Source of the DNA: Staphylococcus simiae
Lineage (GTDB): Bacteria; Bacillota; Bacilli; Staphylococcales; Staphylococcaceae
Direction: 5' to 3'
Assembly: GCF_002902085.1 (NCBI RefSeq)
Contig: NZ_PPQR01000055.1
Coordinates: forward strand, 1 to 55,348
DNA length: 55,348 nucleotides
Part shown: piece by piece, positions 46,872 to 55,195 of the stretch
Layout of the letters: every line of letters begins with the position of its first letter
Numbering within the stretch: the stretch's first letter is position 1
Position numbers and translations under genes: made by a program
Notes under the pieces: generated by a model
Seen by the model: the letters and a program-made list of their open reading frames with translations, nothing else
Database searches by the model: none
What the model was told of the DNA's origin: nothing

Positions 46872-47762
46872 ATGAATAAAGAACAATTAGAAAAAATGAA
46901 ACATGGTAAAGGCTTTATTGCTGCATTAGACCAAAGTGGTGGTAGTACACCTAAAGCACTTAAAGAATATGGTGTTAACGAAGATCAATATAATACAGAA
47001 GATGAAATGTTCCAACTTGTTCATGATATGCGTACTCGTGTCGTAACTTCACCTGCATTTTCACCTGATAAAATTTTAGGTGCTATTCTTTTCGAACAAA
47101 CAATGGATCGTAAAGTTGAAGGTAAATATACTGCTGATTACTTAGCTGATAAAGGTATTGTTCCTTTCTTAAAAGTAGACAAAGGTCTAGCTGAAGAAAA
47201 AAATGGTGTTCAATTAATGAAACCTATCGATAATTTAGACGAAGTATTAGATCGTGCTAATAAACGTCACATTTTCGGTACAAAAATGCGTTCTAACATT
47301 TTAGAATTAAATGAAGAAGGTATTAAAGAAGTTGTTGCTCAACAATTTGATATCGCTAAAAAAATTATCGCTAAAGGTTTAGTACCAATTATTGAACCTG
47401 AAGTAAATATTAATGCTAAAGATAAAGCTGAAATCGAAAAAGTATTAAAAGCTGAACTTAAAAAAGGCTTAGACAACTTAAATGATGATCAATTAGTAAT
47501 GTTAAAATTAACTATCCCAACTGAACCAAACTTATACAAAGACTTAGCAGAACATCCAAATGTTGTACGTGTCGTTGTATTATCAGGTGGCTATAGCAGA
47601 GACGAAGCAAACAAATTATTGAAAGACAATGATTTATTAATCGCAAGTTTCTCACGTGCTTTAGCTAGTGACTTACGTGCTAGCCAATCAGAAACTGAAT
47701 TCAATAAAGCATTAAGTGATGCCGTTGATTCAATTTATGATGCATCAGTAAACAAAAACTAA
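46872..47762 (+). CDS. fda: Class I fructose-1,6-bisphosphate aldolase
   Basis: The 296-residue Schiff-base aldolase cleaves fructose bisphosphate in glycolysis. The lysine is Lys212 (MLKLTIP) and Glu175 (IIEPE) is the proton carrier. [13 protein letters not shown] near the N terminus and [14 protein letters not shown] bind phosphate. The ATG at 46872 is preferred by GGAG spacing and by similarity; an ATG at 46863 is too close. Staphylococci have this metal-free enzyme next to a class II aldolase encoded elsewhere. Codon use looks biased toward preferred codons, fitting high expression. Confidence 0.96.
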   Translation: MNKEQLEKMKHGKGFIAALDQSGGSTPKALKEYGVNEDQYNTEDEMFQLVHDMRTRVVTSPAFSPDKILGAILFEQTMDRKVEGKYTADYLADKGIVPFLKVDKGLAEEKNGVQLMKPIDNLDEVLDRANKRHIFGTKMRSNILELNEEGIKEVVAQQFDIAKKIIAKGLVPIIEPEVNINAKDKAEIEKVLKAELKKGLDNLNDDQLVMLKLTIPTEPNLYKDLAEHPNVVRVVVLSGGYSRDEANKLLKDNDLLIASFSRALASDLRASQSETEFNKALSDAVDSIYDASVNKN

Positions 47763-47776
47763 TATATAAATGACAC

Positions 47777-47816
47777 AAGCACCAGTAAGAACTAATTCTT
47801 ACTGGTGCTTTTTTTG
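47777..47816 (+). terminator. fda terminator
   Basis: AAGCACCAGTAAGAA pairs perfectly with TTCTTACTGGTGCTT, followed by TTTTTG. Confidence 0.95.
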
Positions 47817-47820
47817 TTCT

Positions 47821-47996
47821 GGTTCTCTCCCAAATTGGACTGATACATAATTATTTTTTTAAGCCTCGCTTTCCTAGGGTGCTGTCTCAGCCTGTAGTCT
47901 TCGACTAGCACTGCTCCCTCAGGAGTCTCGGCTTCAAAATAATTTATATTTTAAATTATTCACTTTTTATTTATCAGTCCTGAAAAATAGAGAACC
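47821..47996. repeat. Palindromic repeat interrupted by a second repeat
   Basis: GGTTCTCTCCCAAATTGGAC and TCAGTCCTGAAAAATAGAGA are the outer arms (compare the intact copies at 11691 and 27393). Between them lies a 74-base block (47861-47934) with AAGCC/GGCTT ends that, on the minus strand, is the uninterrupted form of the framework sequence at 5642-5885. Confidence 0.8.
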
Positions 47997-48059
47997 TTGG
48001 TTCTTTAACATATCGTCTAACAATCCTAGGATAAAAAGTATCTCACACTTAAAATGAAG

Positions 48060-48180
48060 CATTGGGCAGTAACTGTCTAGTTTTCAAAACGTTGATTTAT
48101 CAGTATTTTGAAAACCTAGTCAGTCTTACCGAAGTGTGATTATGACATTAATTTTCTATAAAATTTATGTCTGTCCCACT
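48060..48180. repeat. Hairpin repeat plus STAR edge
   Basis: TAGTTTTCAAAACGTTGATT and AGTATTTTGAAAACCTAG arms (48077-48126) with the GTTGATTTATCA core, then TCTGTCCCACTCCC. It is the inverted counterpart of 23569-23629. With the element at 47821 and the fda terminator it fills the 47763-48208 gap. Confidence 0.75.
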
Positions 48181-48208
48181 CCCACTAACCGATTGTATTG
48201 TAACTTTA

Positions 48209-48802
48209 TTATTTTTCTTTATGATCTTCTTCTGTACCTAAGAAGTCTTTTAATTGCTGTGTTGTTTGGTCGATGATGTGATCAAATTGTTGTTTTTGAT
48301 CATCATCTTTCATTGCTTGTTGACTAGCTTTGAACATTAATTTAAAGACTTGTTGTAATTGTTCACGCGCTTCATGCATTTTGTCAAAGTCCATATGTTT
48401 AAATTGTTCTAAACGCTGCGTAAATTCATCTTTATCAACATTATCTGCTAAGAAATCTTTACCTTCTTGAGTGATACTATACACTTTTTTATTTCCTTGT
48501 TGTGAAATAGAAACAAAGTCACGATCTTCTAACATTTGTAAAATTGGATAAACTGATCCTGGGCTTGGTGAATAGAATCCTTTGAAACATCCTTCTAAAT
48601 CTTTAATAATTTGATAGCCGTGTTTTGGTTCTTCTTCCAACATTTGTAAAATAATAAATTGCAAATTACCTTTTTTGAAAAATCGATCTCTCATATTACG
48701 TGAGTTGGGTTCACCAAAACCTAAATTTTGAAAACCTTTGCCAAATCCAAATCCTTCATGTTTCATCATATGTGCTCTCATATCATGTCTTCTATTAAAC
48801 AT
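48209..48802 (-). CDS. PadR-family transcriptional regulator
   Basis: The 197-residue PadR regulator has an N-terminal extension rich in Met, His, Gly and Phe (residues 1-32). The winged helix spans about 40-115 (LQFIILQMLEEEPKHGYQIIKDLE, GSVYPILQMLEDRDFV, YSITQEGKDFL), followed by a helical dimerisation tail ending in a Gln/Lys-rich stretch. The ATG at 48802 is preferred by ribosome-site spacing. Its promoter carries three CGATATATCG palindromes, so autorepression is likely. No efflux or detoxification gene, the usual PadR target, stands next to it. The Met/His-rich start could bind a metal, but that is speculation. Confidence 0.88.
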   Translation of the reverse strand: MFNRRHDMRAHMMKHEGFGFGKGFQNLGFGEPNSRNMRDRFFKKGNLQFIILQMLEEEPKHGYQIIKDLEGCFKGFYSPSPGSVYPILQMLEDRDFVSISQQGNKKVYSITQEGKDFLADNVDKDEFTQRLEQFKHMDFDKMHEAREQLQQVFKLMFKASQQAMKDDDQKQQFDHIIDQTTQQLKDFLGTEEDHKEK

Positions 48803-48823
48803 TGTTATCATCCTTTTCTTTTT

Positions 48824-48875
48824 CGATATATCGATATATTAAACGATATATCGAAAACAGTCAAGCGATATATCG
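48824..48875 (-). promoter_or_regulatory. padR promoter with triple operator
   Basis: Minus-strand -35 TTGACT (48859-48864), 17-base spacer, -10 TAATAT (48836-48841). CGATATATCG occurs three times: at 48866-48875 (just upstream of -35), 48844-48853 (inside the spacer) and 48824-48833 (at the start point). Centres are 22 and 20 bases apart, about two helical turns. Confidence 0.88.
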
Positions 48876-48882
48876 AAAAAAT

Positions 48883-48942
48883 AAAAAAAGAAGTAGGCGT
48901 GAAATAAAATTGTTAAAAATTATTTCATCATCCTACTTCGCC
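48883..48942 (-). terminator. Terminator of the methyltransferase-yciI unit
   Basis: On the minus strand GAAGTAGG pairs with CCTACTTC, with an inner ATGAAATAA/TTATTTCA stem, followed by TTTTTTTA. It also insulates padR. Confidence 0.8.
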
Positions 48943-48949
48943 AATACTG

Positions 48950-49006
48950 TCTAGGGTCATAAAATGTTGATCTGTTAATACTTTATAACTTAGAAAGTTG
49001 TCACTA
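48950..49006. repeat. Degenerate GTTGAT hairpin repeat
   Basis: ACTGTCTAGGGTCATAAAATGTTGATCTGTTAATACTTTATAACTTAGAAAGTTGTCACT: a decayed member of the family at 23569 and 48067. Confidence 0.45.
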
Positions 49007-49053
49007 TATATCATACACTTTATCTCAGACTCTTGTTGCAACTATATTTGATT

Positions 49054-49368
49054 TTAGAATGGGCGATTGATAGTTAAATTATTTAAATCGCCAAACATTG
49101 GTTTCCACTCTTCTACAGTATACTCTGCTACTAATCCTTCATACCAATAAGGGTCATTTTCTAATAATGTTTGTAACTTTTGTTCATTATCTGCTTTTAA
49201 AATCAAATAGGCTTCTTTACGTTGCTCATCCTCATTCTCAATAGGTCCTGAAATTGCTAAATAACCTTTTGTCGTAAGTTGATATAAATATTTCACATGC
49301 GCTTCTAAATGTTCTTGCCATCCTAGTAAATCTGTATGCACAAATTTCACTATATAATAATTAGTCAT
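49054..49368 (-). CDS. YciI-like protein
   Basis: The 104-residue ferredoxin-like-fold protein is of the YciI family. YYIVKFVHTDLLGWQEHLEAHVKYL contains the usual His (AHVKYL), followed by GYLAISGPIENEDEQRKEAYLILKA and EWKPMFGDLNN. The family includes small hydrolases and dehalogenases, and many members of unknown role. The ATG at 49368 overlaps the methyltransferase stop codon by 8 bases (ATGACTAA), with GAAGGTGA as ribosome site. It is co-translated with the methyltransferase. Confidence 0.85.
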   Translation of the reverse strand: MTNYYIVKFVHTDLLGWQEHLEAHVKYLYQLTTKGYLAISGPIENEDEQRKEAYLILKADNEQKLQTLLENDPYWYEGLVAEYTVEEWKPMFGDLNNLTINRPF

Positions 49369-50233
49369 GATGATCACCTTCTTTTGCATGTATAAGTACT
49401 TTTCCAAATTTACCACCTGTGGTAACAGGTATGGTTGTACCGTACTTATCTTGTAAATAATGTTGAATATCATTCAACATTGCAGTAGATACTGCAATAT
49501 CAAAGTCAGTAAACCATGTAGGTAATTGATTCATTACATCTGTTAAAGTCATATCTGTTGTTTTAGTATGACGTTCAATTAGTGTTTGATACGTATAATT
49601 ATTTACATATAGCAATTGTAATAAATAATACATATCTGCTGTTGTGGGCACACTTTGTAAGTTAAATTGTTCTATTAATTCATCTACTAATTTATTTTCT
49701 TTAGGTCCAGCCATTAAACTGACATAAACATATTTATTAGCAATTTTTAAAGCTTTTTGTACTGCTTCCCAATCAGTTACAGCTGGACACATTGAAGCAA
49801 ATACAAAGTCATGATGTCCTATTTCAGTTGCCGTTTTATTTTCGAAAGCTGCAGTCATCACATTGACGTCCACATCATATGTTGTGGCGTTTTTGATTAA
49901 TAATTCGCTTAATAGTGGAGACGGCTCTACAGCAGTTACTGATGCACCACGTTGTGCAAATGGCACACTAAACACACCCGATGCTGCACCAACGTCTAAG
50001 ATAGTCATATGATTGAACGATGGAATTTGTTGTTCTATCCATTTAATAATACGTTCTGTACGTGCCTTGCCATCTTTACTAAATGACTGACGATCATAAT
50101 TTATTGCCCATTTTTCAAAACCTGGTGAATCATATGAACCTAGGCCTGCACGCTTCATTTTCTTTAATGATGTATTTGGATCATTACGCCATTGATTTTC
50201 CCAAAATTGACTACTAAATATCGACTTTGACAT
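49361..50233 (-). CDS. SAM-dependent methyltransferase (class I)
   Basis: The 290-residue Rossmann methyltransferase has motif I as LDVGAASGVFSVPFA (about residues 79-93) with the acidic end of strand two in AVEPSPLL. HDFVFASMCPAV is the motif IV region, and its cysteine is unusual. A long N-terminal region (FWENQWRNDP to KWAINYDRQSF) likely forms the substrate lid. The substrate is unknown; small molecules are more likely than nucleic acids. It overlaps the YciI gene by 8 bases. The start follows AGAGGAG. Confidence 0.83.
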   Translation of the reverse strand: MSKSIFSSQFWENQWRNDPNTSLKKMKRAGLGSYDSPGFEKWAINYDRQSFSKDGKARTERIIKWIEQQIPSFNHMTILDVGAASGVFSVPFAQRGASVTAVEPSPLLSELLIKNATTYDVDVNVMTAAFENKTATEIGHHDFVFASMCPAVTDWEAVQKALKIANKYVYVSLMAGPKENKLVDELIEQFNLQSVPTTADMYYLLQLLYVNNYTYQTLIERHTKTTDMTLTDVMNQLPTWFTDFDIAVSTAMLNDIQHYLQDKYGTTIPVTTGGKFGKVLIHAKEGDHHD

Positions 50234-50332
50234 AATTTATCTCCTCTTTTCTCTATATATGTATAGTAACGATTGATAAATTCAATTAACAGTAAAGCGA
50301 CTTTGCTATCACTATAAACCACTTAAATAAAA

Positions 50333-50376
50333 AAGAATCCACACAAGCATATTAATACATGTGTGGACTCTTATCA
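50333..50376 (-). terminator. mqo2 terminator
   Basis: On the minus strand AGAGTCCACAC pairs with TGTGTGGATTCT, followed by TTTTTTA, about 12 bases beyond the mqo2 stop codon. Confidence 0.88.
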
Positions 50377-50387
50377 TATATGAAGAA

Positions 50388-51884
50388 CTAGTCGTTATAG
50401 TAACCTAATTCTAAGTCTTTTGATGTTTGTTTACGGATTTTTCTCATTAATTTTTCGTCTGTAATTAATGATTCACCATAAGATGGTATCATTTTCTTAA
50501 TTTTTGGTTCCCATTCAGCTTTGTATTCAGAGAAGTTACGTTCTAATACTTCTAACGCAACAGATACTGAAGTTGAAGCCCCTGGTGATTCACCTAATAA
50601 AGCAATGACAGTATGGTCTTGTGAGTTAACTACCTCTGTACCAAATTGAATATAACCTTTACCGTGCTCAGGTGAATCTTTAATAACTTGAACACGTTTA
50701 CCAGCAGTGTATAATTGCCAATCTTCATCACGTGCTTCTGGATAGAATGTACGTAAATGATTCATGCAACCTTCTTTAGTCATAATCACTTGATCAAATG
50801 AATATTTGATTAAAGGTAAGTTTTTAACTGCTGCTGCTAATAATGTTGTAATGTTATATGGTTTAACTGACTTGAATAAGTCTAAGTTTGAACCATTTTT
50901 TAAGAATTTAGGTCCAACATTAGCAAATGGTCCAAATAATAATGTTCTTTGGCCATCAATATAACGTGTATCTAAATGAGGTACAGTCATTGGTGGTGTA
51001 CCAGGTGGTTCTTTACCATAAACTTTGGCATCATGTTGTTCAATAACTTGTGGATTTGTACAAGCTAAGAATTGACCACTAATTGGGAATCCACCTAAAT
51101 GTTTACTTTCAGGGATACCTGTTTTTTGAAGTAATGGAATTGCTCCACCACCAGCACCGATAAATACATAATCAGTCACTTGTTTAAATGTTTCACCGTT
51201 ATTACGGTTCTTAACAGTTATTTCCCATTGTCCATTTGATAATTGTTCAAAATCAACGACTTCATGATTATATTGAACTGTTGCGTTTGGATGTTTTTCG
51301 ATGCTTATAGCCATTTTACGTGTTAATTCACCGAAGTTTACATCTGTACCTTCGTCAATTTTACTAGCCGCCATAATGCCAGGATTATCTTCGCGACCTT
51401 TCATCATTAATGGAATCCATTTTTTCATTACTTCGATATCTTCTGTATACTCGATATCTTCAAACATTGGGAAAGCTTTCATTGCTTCATAACGATCTTT
51501 TAAGAATTTAACGTTATTTTTACCTCTTACATAACTAATGTGTGGTAAAGGATTAATAAATTCTCGTGGATTTTCGATACTACCACTTTTAACTAAATGT
51601 CCCCAAAATTGTTTGGAAATTTCAAATTCTTCGTTAATTTCTTTAGCTTTTTCAATGTCAATTGAGCCATCAGGTTGTTGCACTGTATAGTTTAATTCAC
51701 ATAAAGCCGCATGTCCTGTACCAGCATTATTTCTTTCATTTGAACTTTCAATAGCTGGACGATCTAAACGTTCATACATATGAATATTCCAATCTGGTTC
51801 AATTTCTTTTAACATTGAACCAAATGTTGTGCTAAGTACACCGGCTCCAATTAAAACGATGTCTTTACTATTAGACTTAGCCAT
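50388..51884 (-). CDS. mqo2: Malate:quinone oxidoreductase
   Basis: The 498-residue FAD enzyme oxidises malate (or, for some staphylococcal paralogues, lactate) and passes electrons to quinone at the membrane. VLIGAGVLSTTFG (about 9-21) binds FAD. ERNNAGTGHAALCELNYT, YVRGKNNVKFL and GASTSVSVALEVLE are typical Mqo blocks. The start is the ATG at 51884 after GGAGAGGTGA; an earlier ATG has no ribosome site. Length equals S. aureus Mqo2. In S. aureus this gene also lies near fda, so gene order is conserved. It has been linked in that species to lactate-quinone oxidation. Confidence 0.93.
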   Translation of the reverse strand: MAKSNSKDIVLIGAGVLSTTFGSMLKEIEPDWNIHMYERLDRPAIESSNERNNAGTGHAALCELNYTVQQPDGSIDIEKAKEINEEFEISKQFWGHLVKSGSIENPREFINPLPHISYVRGKNNVKFLKDRYEAMKAFPMFEDIEYTEDIEVMKKWIPLMMKGREDNPGIMAASKIDEGTDVNFGELTRKMAISIEKHPNATVQYNHEVVDFEQLSNGQWEITVKNRNNGETFKQVTDYVFIGAGGGAIPLLQKTGIPESKHLGGFPISGQFLACTNPQVIEQHDAKVYGKEPPGTPPMTVPHLDTRYIDGQRTLLFGPFANVGPKFLKNGSNLDLFKSVKPYNITTLLAAAVKNLPLIKYSFDQVIMTKEGCMNHLRTFYPEARDEDWQLYTAGKRVQVIKDSPEHGKGYIQFGTEVVNSQDHTVIALLGESPGASTSVSVALEVLERNFSEYKAEWEPKIKKMIPSYGESLITDEKLMRKIRKQTSKDLELGYYND

Positions 51885-52239
51885 TGGTTTCACCTCTCCA
51901 AAATTGTAAAAGTGTATCATCATTATGGAAATGATATCCGACTCACATATTTATTTAAATAATGATTGAATATAGTTTCATTATAACTATGATACGCTAT
52001 CAAAATATGATTATTAGTACTTACATCTATATGTTAAATCAGGATGTAGCAAATGTAAATTATAATTATTCGTTAGGTTTAAAATATATTATTTTTTTAT
52101 TCATGCCACGTTTACATCTAAATTGTGAATCATTCATTTATCGTAATACGACATCACATGGTTAGTTCTTCAGATGATTTTATTGCTTACTCTAAAGTGA
52201 ACTAAATAGTGTGATGTTAATTGTTAAATAACTTCAATA

Positions 52240-53835
52240 TTATTGTTCATCGTTTTGTTGTTGATACTTAGCTAATTCAGCATCACGTAATTCAACACGA
52301 CGGATTTTACCAGAGTTAGTCTTAGGTAAGTCTTCAACAAATTCTATTTCACGAGGATATTTATATGGTGCTACCTCATTTTTGACAAATTGTTGTAATT
52401 CTTTTACTAACGTATCTTCTGCAGTGTATCCGGGTTGTAAAATAACAAATGCTTTCACAATATTGCCTCGAATATCATGTGGTTTAGCCACAACAGCACA
52501 TTCTTTAACTGCAGGATGGTTAGTTAGCGCATCTTCAACTTCAAAAGGCCCTATTGTATAGCCAGAGCTAATAATGATGTCATCACGACGTCCTTCAAAC
52601 CAGAAATAGCCATCTTCATCGATATGAGCTAAATCTCCTGTAATATAATACGTTCCTGCTTGAGCTTTAGCTGTACGTTCAGGTTCTTTATAATAGCCCT
52701 TAAATAACGCAGGAAGATCAAGTGGTACCGCAATGTTTCCTTTCGTATTAGCAGGTACTTCATTGCCCTCATCATCAACCACTGTAACGTAACTTCCAGG
52801 AATGCCTTTCCCCATTGAGCCAATTCGTTGTGGTGTATCTTTTAAGAATCCTATTAATAACGTACTTTCAGTTTGGCCATAACCATCTCTCACTGTAATA
52901 TCAAAATGTTTATTAAACTGTTCTACAACTTCACGATTTAGAGGTTCACCTGCTGACACAGCACTATGAAGGTGTGATAAATCATATTGCTCTAAATTTT
53001 GTAATTTAGCCATCATACGATATTCCGTTGGTGTACAGCATAACACATTAATTTCATAACGTTGCAACAATGTTAAATAGGTTTCTGGACTAAATCTACC
53101 ATTAAAGACAAAAGCCGTCGCTCCTGAACCTAATACTGATAAAAATGGACTCCATACCCATTTTTGCCAACCTGGTGCTGCAGTTGCCCATACTAAATCA
53201 TCTTCCTTAATACATAACCAATGTTTAGGTGCCATTTGTAAATGTGCAAATCCCCATCCATGTGAATGTGTCACTGCTTTAGGGTTACCTGTAGTTCCTG
53301 AAGTATAAGAAAGAATAGCCATATCATCTCTCGACGTGTTTGCTGTCTCTAACGTGTCACTAGCTTGTTCTTTTTCTTCATCTAAATTAATCCAATCACT
53401 TTTTTGACCAGCTACTACAAATTTAATTAAATCATTGTATTCTTTAATGTCTTCAAATTCTTTTGTAAATGGTTCATATACCATAACGGCATCAATTTCA
53501 CCGTGTGTAATACGATATTGTAAATCTTTAGTTCTTAACATTTCTGAACATGGAATAATGGCAATACCTAATTTTAATGCTGCAATATACAACTCATATG
53601 TAGCAATCGTACGTGGCATCATAATGATAATTTTGTCACCTTTAGATAAACCATGACTTTTTAAAACATTGCCAACCTTATTAGCTTGTTGTATTAATTG
53701 TTGATACGTTACAGTGATATCTTCACCATCTGTATTATGATATAAAATTGCCTTTTTAGTTGGATTATCACTATATTTTTCAATTTCTGAGACAATATTA
53801 TATTGTTCAGGTGCAAATAAATCTGCTTTTTGCAT
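52240..53835 (-). CDS. AMP-forming acyl-CoA synthetase
   Basis: The 531-residue enzyme of the ANL superfamily activates a carboxylic acid as an adenylate and moves it to CoA. The phosphate loop YTSGTTGNPKAVTHSHG (about 178-194), DGYGQTES, the hinge ITGDLAHIDEDGYFWFEGRRDD and the C-terminal acylation lysine in KTNSGKIRR are all present. The length and the WKWVWSPFLSVLGSG-type segment suggest a medium-chain or acetyl-CoA-like member. The acid is not known. The start follows GAAAGGAAG. It is a single-gene unit. The 51885-52239 gap before it holds nothing recognisable. Confidence 0.88.
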   Translation of the reverse strand: MQKADLFAPEQYNIVSEIEKYSDNPTKKAILYHNTDGEDITVTYQQLIQQANKVGNVLKSHGLSKGDKIIIMMPRTIATYELYIAALKLGIAIIPCSEMLRTKDLQYRITHGEIDAVMVYEPFTKEFEDIKEYNDLIKFVVAGQKSDWINLDEEKEQASDTLETANTSRDDMAILSYTSGTTGNPKAVTHSHGWGFAHLQMAPKHWLCIKEDDLVWATAAPGWQKWVWSPFLSVLGSGATAFVFNGRFSPETYLTLLQRYEINVLCCTPTEYRMMAKLQNLEQYDLSHLHSAVSAGEPLNREVVEQFNKHFDITVRDGYGQTESTLLIGFLKDTPQRIGSMGKGIPGSYVTVVDDEGNEVPANTKGNIAVPLDLPALFKGYYKEPERTAKAQAGTYYITGDLAHIDEDGYFWFEGRRDDIIISSGYTIGPFEVEDALTNHPAVKECAVVAKPHDIRGNIVKAFVILQPGYTAEDTLVKELQQFVKNEVAPYKYPREIEFVEDLPKTNSGKIRRVELRDAELAKYQQQNDEQ

Positions 53836-53977
53836 ATTTAACTTCCTTTCATACGTTCACTTAATTCTATAATTAAATCATTATAGATGAATTATGTCTA
53901 TCATACGCCTAGTTTTGCAGAATTTTCAATTAAATAGGTAAAAAATCACTATCTGCTAGTTATTAAATTAAACAAAC

Positions 53978-54036
53978 TAAAAACAGCAATCTCTCTCGTA
54001 ATAACATTTATCGCTTAAGATGATTGCTGTTCTTGT
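53978..54036 (-). terminator. Hairpin terminator
   Basis: On the minus strand AACAGCAATC pairs with GATTGCTGTT, followed by TTTAG; the loop is long. It lies about 110 bases past the ABM-domain gene. The rest of the 53836-54148 gap is AT-rich and shows nothing else. Confidence 0.6.
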
Positions 54037-54148
54037 TATTTAAATTTAGCTATGTCATTTCAACATTACAGCTAAACTCTATTAATTGTCATGACTTAAA
54101 TCAACTAAGTTAAATCTTTATAAATATTATCAGAACACAACTTTGATG

Positions 54149-54607
54149 TTAATGTTGGTAGTGCAATTCTAAATCTGCAAGTTCTATTCTGACATTATAT
54201 GATAATTCGCGATTAACTACTTTAAAGTCAACGCCTTTTTTAGTTCCTCTATTTTTATGTGTTTCAGCATATTCAGCAGAATTTTGCCAATTGTAAAATG
54301 CTTGTCGATTTTGCCATAATGTTATAATAATATAATGTCTTCCCGCTTCTTTAGGTCTTAAAAATCTTAGTGCTTTAAATCCTTCAACATCATGTAAATG
54401 TTTATTTCTCTGCAAAAATTTTTGTTCAAAGACTTCCTCTGTACCACTATTTACATATAAATGATTTAATACACAAAATGCATCATTCGATAATGAGTCT
54501 ATGCTTTCAAGTATTTCATAATATTGTACATCATTATTTTTATTTATCGTGATGTAGTCATCATATTCCTCAACAACGTATGCTTTAAACTGATCATATA
54601 TTTCCAT
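54149..54607 (-). CDS. ABM-domain protein (HmoB/TRAP-like)
   Basis: The 152-residue protein has a C-terminal antibiotic-biosynthesis-monooxygenase fold (about 60-135: FCVLNHLYVNSGTEEVFEQKF, GFKALRFLRPKEAGRHYIIITLWQNRQAFYNWQNSAEY). The N-terminal strand-rich extension resembles the Bacillus HmoB haem-degrading monooxygenase and staphylococcal TRAP. The family binds haem or small hydrophobic molecules. No haem-uptake gene is close by. The start has AAGGA upstream. Haem breakdown is possible; TRAP-like signalling is less supported. Confidence 0.75.
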   Translation of the reverse strand: MEIYDQFKAYVVEEYDDYITINKNNDVQYYEILESIDSLSNDAFCVLNHLYVNSGTEEVFEQKFLQRNKHLHDVEGFKALRFLRPKEAGRHYIIITLWQNRQAFYNWQNSAEYAETHKNRGTKKGVDFKVVNRELSYNVRIELADLELHYQH

Positions 54608-54769
54608 TATTCATTCCTTCATTTCATTGTAAGATATCATACTTTGATACTGTGTTATTCCCGAATTTAAAAAATAGCAATCATACGATGAACATTCAGT
54701 GATGATAATGTGTCTCGTACGTTGCTACTTCTATTTGTTCATATTAATACTTATAACTTATAAGTTATG

Positions 54770-54979
54770 TTATTTAGTTTCATCATATAAAGAGAGAGAG
54801 CGCTTTACTATTTCTAAAAATCCATGATCTAGATTCGTCATTTGATGAAAATAAGATAAGATATTCTCTGCAATTTTTTCATGTTTAGGAAATGTATCAT
54901 CTTGTTTCACCCAAGTTGCTAAATCACCTAATGGTGTCTTGTCATTAACAAAACCCAATATATATTCATAAAAAGTCAT
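54770..54979 (-). CDS. YozE-like SAM-fold small protein
   Basis: The 69-residue protein begins MTFYEYILGFVNDKTPLGDLATWVK and resembles the YozE/UPF0346 family, whose members are small helical SAM-like domains of unknown function. FPKHEKIAENILSYFH is the typical middle helix region. Of two adjacent ATGs (54982 and 54979), the second gives better spacing from AGAAGGA. It is less similar to the main staphylococcal UPF0346 protein and so may be a paralogue. Confidence 0.7.
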   Translation of the reverse strand: MTFYEYILGFVNDKTPLGDLATWVKQDDTFPKHEKIAENILSYFHQMTNLDHGFLEIVKRSLSLYDETK

Positions 54980-55195
54980 CATATTCCTTCTCTCTAGCTT
55001 ATTGCTCATTCAATCCTAACATGAAAAAGACTATAAAACATCAAATTATGACAAAATATTGAATGTTTTTCATACACAATATTTTCCAACATTAAAATAC
55101 ATTGCACTAATCATTCATTTTCATCAATATTAAGCTTTTGTCATTATATATCATATCGTTTAATAATCATTGTATTTGACTAAAATAAGAAAAAG

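Noticed and set aside
51962..52165. 67-codon open frame between mqo2 and the acyl-CoA ligase
   Set aside because: No ribosome site; AT-rich chance frame with no recognisable features.
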